Source of the DNA: Halieaceae bacterium
Lineage (GTDB): Bacteria > Pseudomonadota > Gammaproteobacteria > Pseudomonadales > Halieaceae
Direction: 5' to 3'
Assembly: GCA_018666055.1 (NCBI GenBank)
Contig: JABJAS010000427.1
Coordinates: 1 to 6,357, forward strand
DNA length: 6,357 nt
Position numbers and translations under genes: made by a program. A model generated the notes under the pieces. The model did not search any database. It was not told the DNA's origin and worked only from the letters and a program-made list of their open reading frames with translations. Numbering within the stretch: the stretch's first letter is position 1; every line of letters begins with the position of its first letter. This document shows, piece after piece, positions 5,414-6,357 of the stretch.

Positions 5414-6094
5414 ATGGCTGTTCAACCTGCCTTATCAGAAGTATTAAGCAGTTCCCCATTAGCAGTAATGGAACGACACGCTGAAACGTGTCTCGACTGC
5501 GTCACAAAATTGATGTCTTACTTTGAAGCCGCGCAGGCGGGTGATTGGAACAAGGCTGAGAAGCTGCAGCTAGAGATTTCCCGGTTGGAGGGTATTGCCG
5601 ACGAGATCAAGATGGATGTGAGAAAAAATTTGCCGCGAGGATTATGGATGTCGGTATCGCGCACGGACCTACTCGAGCTCGTGCGGGTCCAAGATAAGAT
5701 GGCGAATGAGACGAAAGACATCGCCGGGTTATCGTTGGGGCGCAACTTGGCATTCCCACAAAAACTTGAAAAGTCGTTATTTAAATTTATTGAAACGGTG
5801 ATCGAGGCCTCAGCGAAAGCGGTCGAGGTGGTCTCGGCAACCCGAGATCTCTCTAGAACGGCGTTTGGTGCGCGGCAAGCCAAAGCGATCGTGAGTAAGT
5901 GTGCACTGGTTGAGAAGATCGAAAGGCGCTCTGATGAGCTGCAGAGCAAGTTACGAGCCAAATTAAAGGCGCATGAAGAGGATATCTCGCCTGTCGACGC
6001 CATCTTCTTGTATCAGCTGTTGTCGAATATTGGTGAAATAGCCGACCACGCTGAAAAAGTGTCGCACAGGGCGCAAATTATTGCGGCTAGCTAA
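5414..6094 (+). CDS. DUF47/PhoU-like PiT accessory protein (TIGR00153 family)
   Basis: This is a 226-residue, almost wholly alpha-helical cytoplasmic protein of the DUF47 (PhoU_div) family, at its usual length. No signal peptide or membrane segment is seen. Family landmarks are LEGIADEIKMDVRKNLPRG (58-76), the VQDKMANETKDIA helix (92-104), VEKIERRSDEL (166-176) and IGEIADHAEKVSHRA (206-220). They contain E/D-x-x-x-D type repeats (E59/D63, E64/D68, E170/D174) like those that bind metal clusters in PhoU relatives. Members are encoded beside PiT transporters (ykaA-pit in Bacillus subtilis, orfA/pap-pit in S. meliloti) and are thought to modulate them. Here the gene follows pit instead of preceding it. 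AAGGAG (5399-5404) at 9 nt spacing gives a strong start at ATG 5414. Regulation of Pit activity is inferred from family and position. Confusion with true PhoU is unlikely given the sequence and the neighbour. Confidence 0.92.
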   Translation: MAVQPALSEVLSSSPLAVMERHAETCLDCVTKLMSYFEAAQAGDWNKAEKLQLEISRLEGIADEIKMDVRKNLPRGLWMSVSRTDLLELVRVQDKMANETKDIAGLSLGRNLAFPQKLEKSLFKFIETVIEASAKAVEVVSATRDLSRTAFGARQAKAIVSKCALVEKIERRSDELQSKLRAKLKAHEEDISPVDAIFLYQLLSNIGEIADHAEKVSHRAQIIAAS

Positions 6095-6127
6095 CTCGCC
6101 GGTATGACGTGTGTCCTGATTCCTGCG

Positions 6128-6357
6128 TTATCGCTCTACAAAATTGAGCGAGACGCGTCGGTAGCCGTGAGAAGCGAAGCTGGGTAAATGCGAGAGGTCA
6201 CTCTCGTCCTTGTTCAACGTGATCTGATCCAATCGACCTAATAGTGCTTCAAAGGCAATGCGAGTCTCAATACGTGCGAGTTCTGCACCGGCACAGAAAT
6301 GGGGACCAAAGCCAAACCCCATATGGGGCTTGGCCATAGATCGGTCAATATCAAACC
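6128..6357 (-). CDS. Cytochrome P450, C-terminal fragment; N-terminus beyond the right edge
   Basis: The last 75 residues of a bacterial class I-type cytochrome P450 are present, running off the window at the 5' side. The heme-binding loop is clear, GFGFGPHFCAGAELAR, fitting FGxGxHxCxG. The axial cysteine codon is at 6295-6293. The preceding FDIDR is the usual lead-in to this loop. After the L-helix (IETRIAFEALLGRL) comes a short beta region ending SHGYRRVSLNFVER and a TAA stop at 6130-6128, so the C-terminus is intact. P450s hydroxylate lipids, terpenes or steroids using electrons from a ferredoxin or flavodoxin, but the substrate cannot be inferred from this part. The gene converges on the DUF47 gene with 33 bp between stops and no obvious terminator in the gap. 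It appears unrelated to phosphate uptake. Confidence 0.93.
   Translation of the reverse strand, partial: FDIDRSMAKPHMGFGFGPHFCAGAELARIETRIAFEALLGRLDQITLNKDESDLSHLPSFASHGYRRVSLNFVER

Noticed and set aside
5518..6003. 161-codon minus-strand frame opposite the DUF47 gene
   Set aside because: Serine-rich antisense shadow of a clear helical DUF47 protein, with no support of its own.

Overview
The window reads as ordinary chromosome of a Gram-negative gammaproteobacterium. The evidence is Sec signal peptides, three envelope proteins including two outer-membrane barrels ending in aromatic residues, good Shine-Dalgarno sites, middling GC and Pho-box-like elements. A marine aerobic lineage such as Halieaceae (OM60/NOR5) or a relative would fit the mix of PQQ dehydrogenase, P450 and Vibrio/Pseudomonas-type PiT transporter. 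That placement is inference and nothing in the window proves it.

Layout. 1-669 (minus) is the N-terminal part of a secreted PQQ-dependent aldose-sugar dehydrogenase that runs off the left edge. 729-1181 (plus) is an unrecognised protein with four predicted membrane helices. 1207-1980 (minus) is a signal-peptide-bearing outer-membrane barrel of unknown function, convergent with the previous gene. 1981-2267 is a divergent regulatory region with four 11-bp-phased Pho-box half sites at 2144-2183. 2268-3770 (plus) is an OprO/OprP-type phosphate-selective porin. 3771-4039 is a non-coding stretch rich in inverted and direct repeats, ending in a second, weaker Pho-box-like element. 4040-5314 (plus) is a PiT-family inorganic phosphate transporter. 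5414-6094 (plus) is a DUF47/PhoU-like protein, the usual PiT partner. 6128-6357 (minus) is the C-terminal end of a cytochrome P450 that runs off the right edge.

The coherent unit is 2144-6094. It holds an outer-membrane porin for phosphate, an inner-membrane Pi symporter and a cytoplasmic PhoU-like accessory protein, with candidate PhoB sites before the porin and before the transporter. Together these could move phosphate from outside the cell to the cytoplasm without the Pst ABC system. The flanking PQQ dehydrogenase, four-helix protein and P450 show no obvious link to phosphate. The 257-residue barrel at 1207-1980 shares the divergent control region and could be co-regulated. I see no RNA gene, CRISPR array or intact mobile element, and no strong case for a wholly new system. 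The most unusual material is the regulatory architecture and the structured porin-pit intergenic region.
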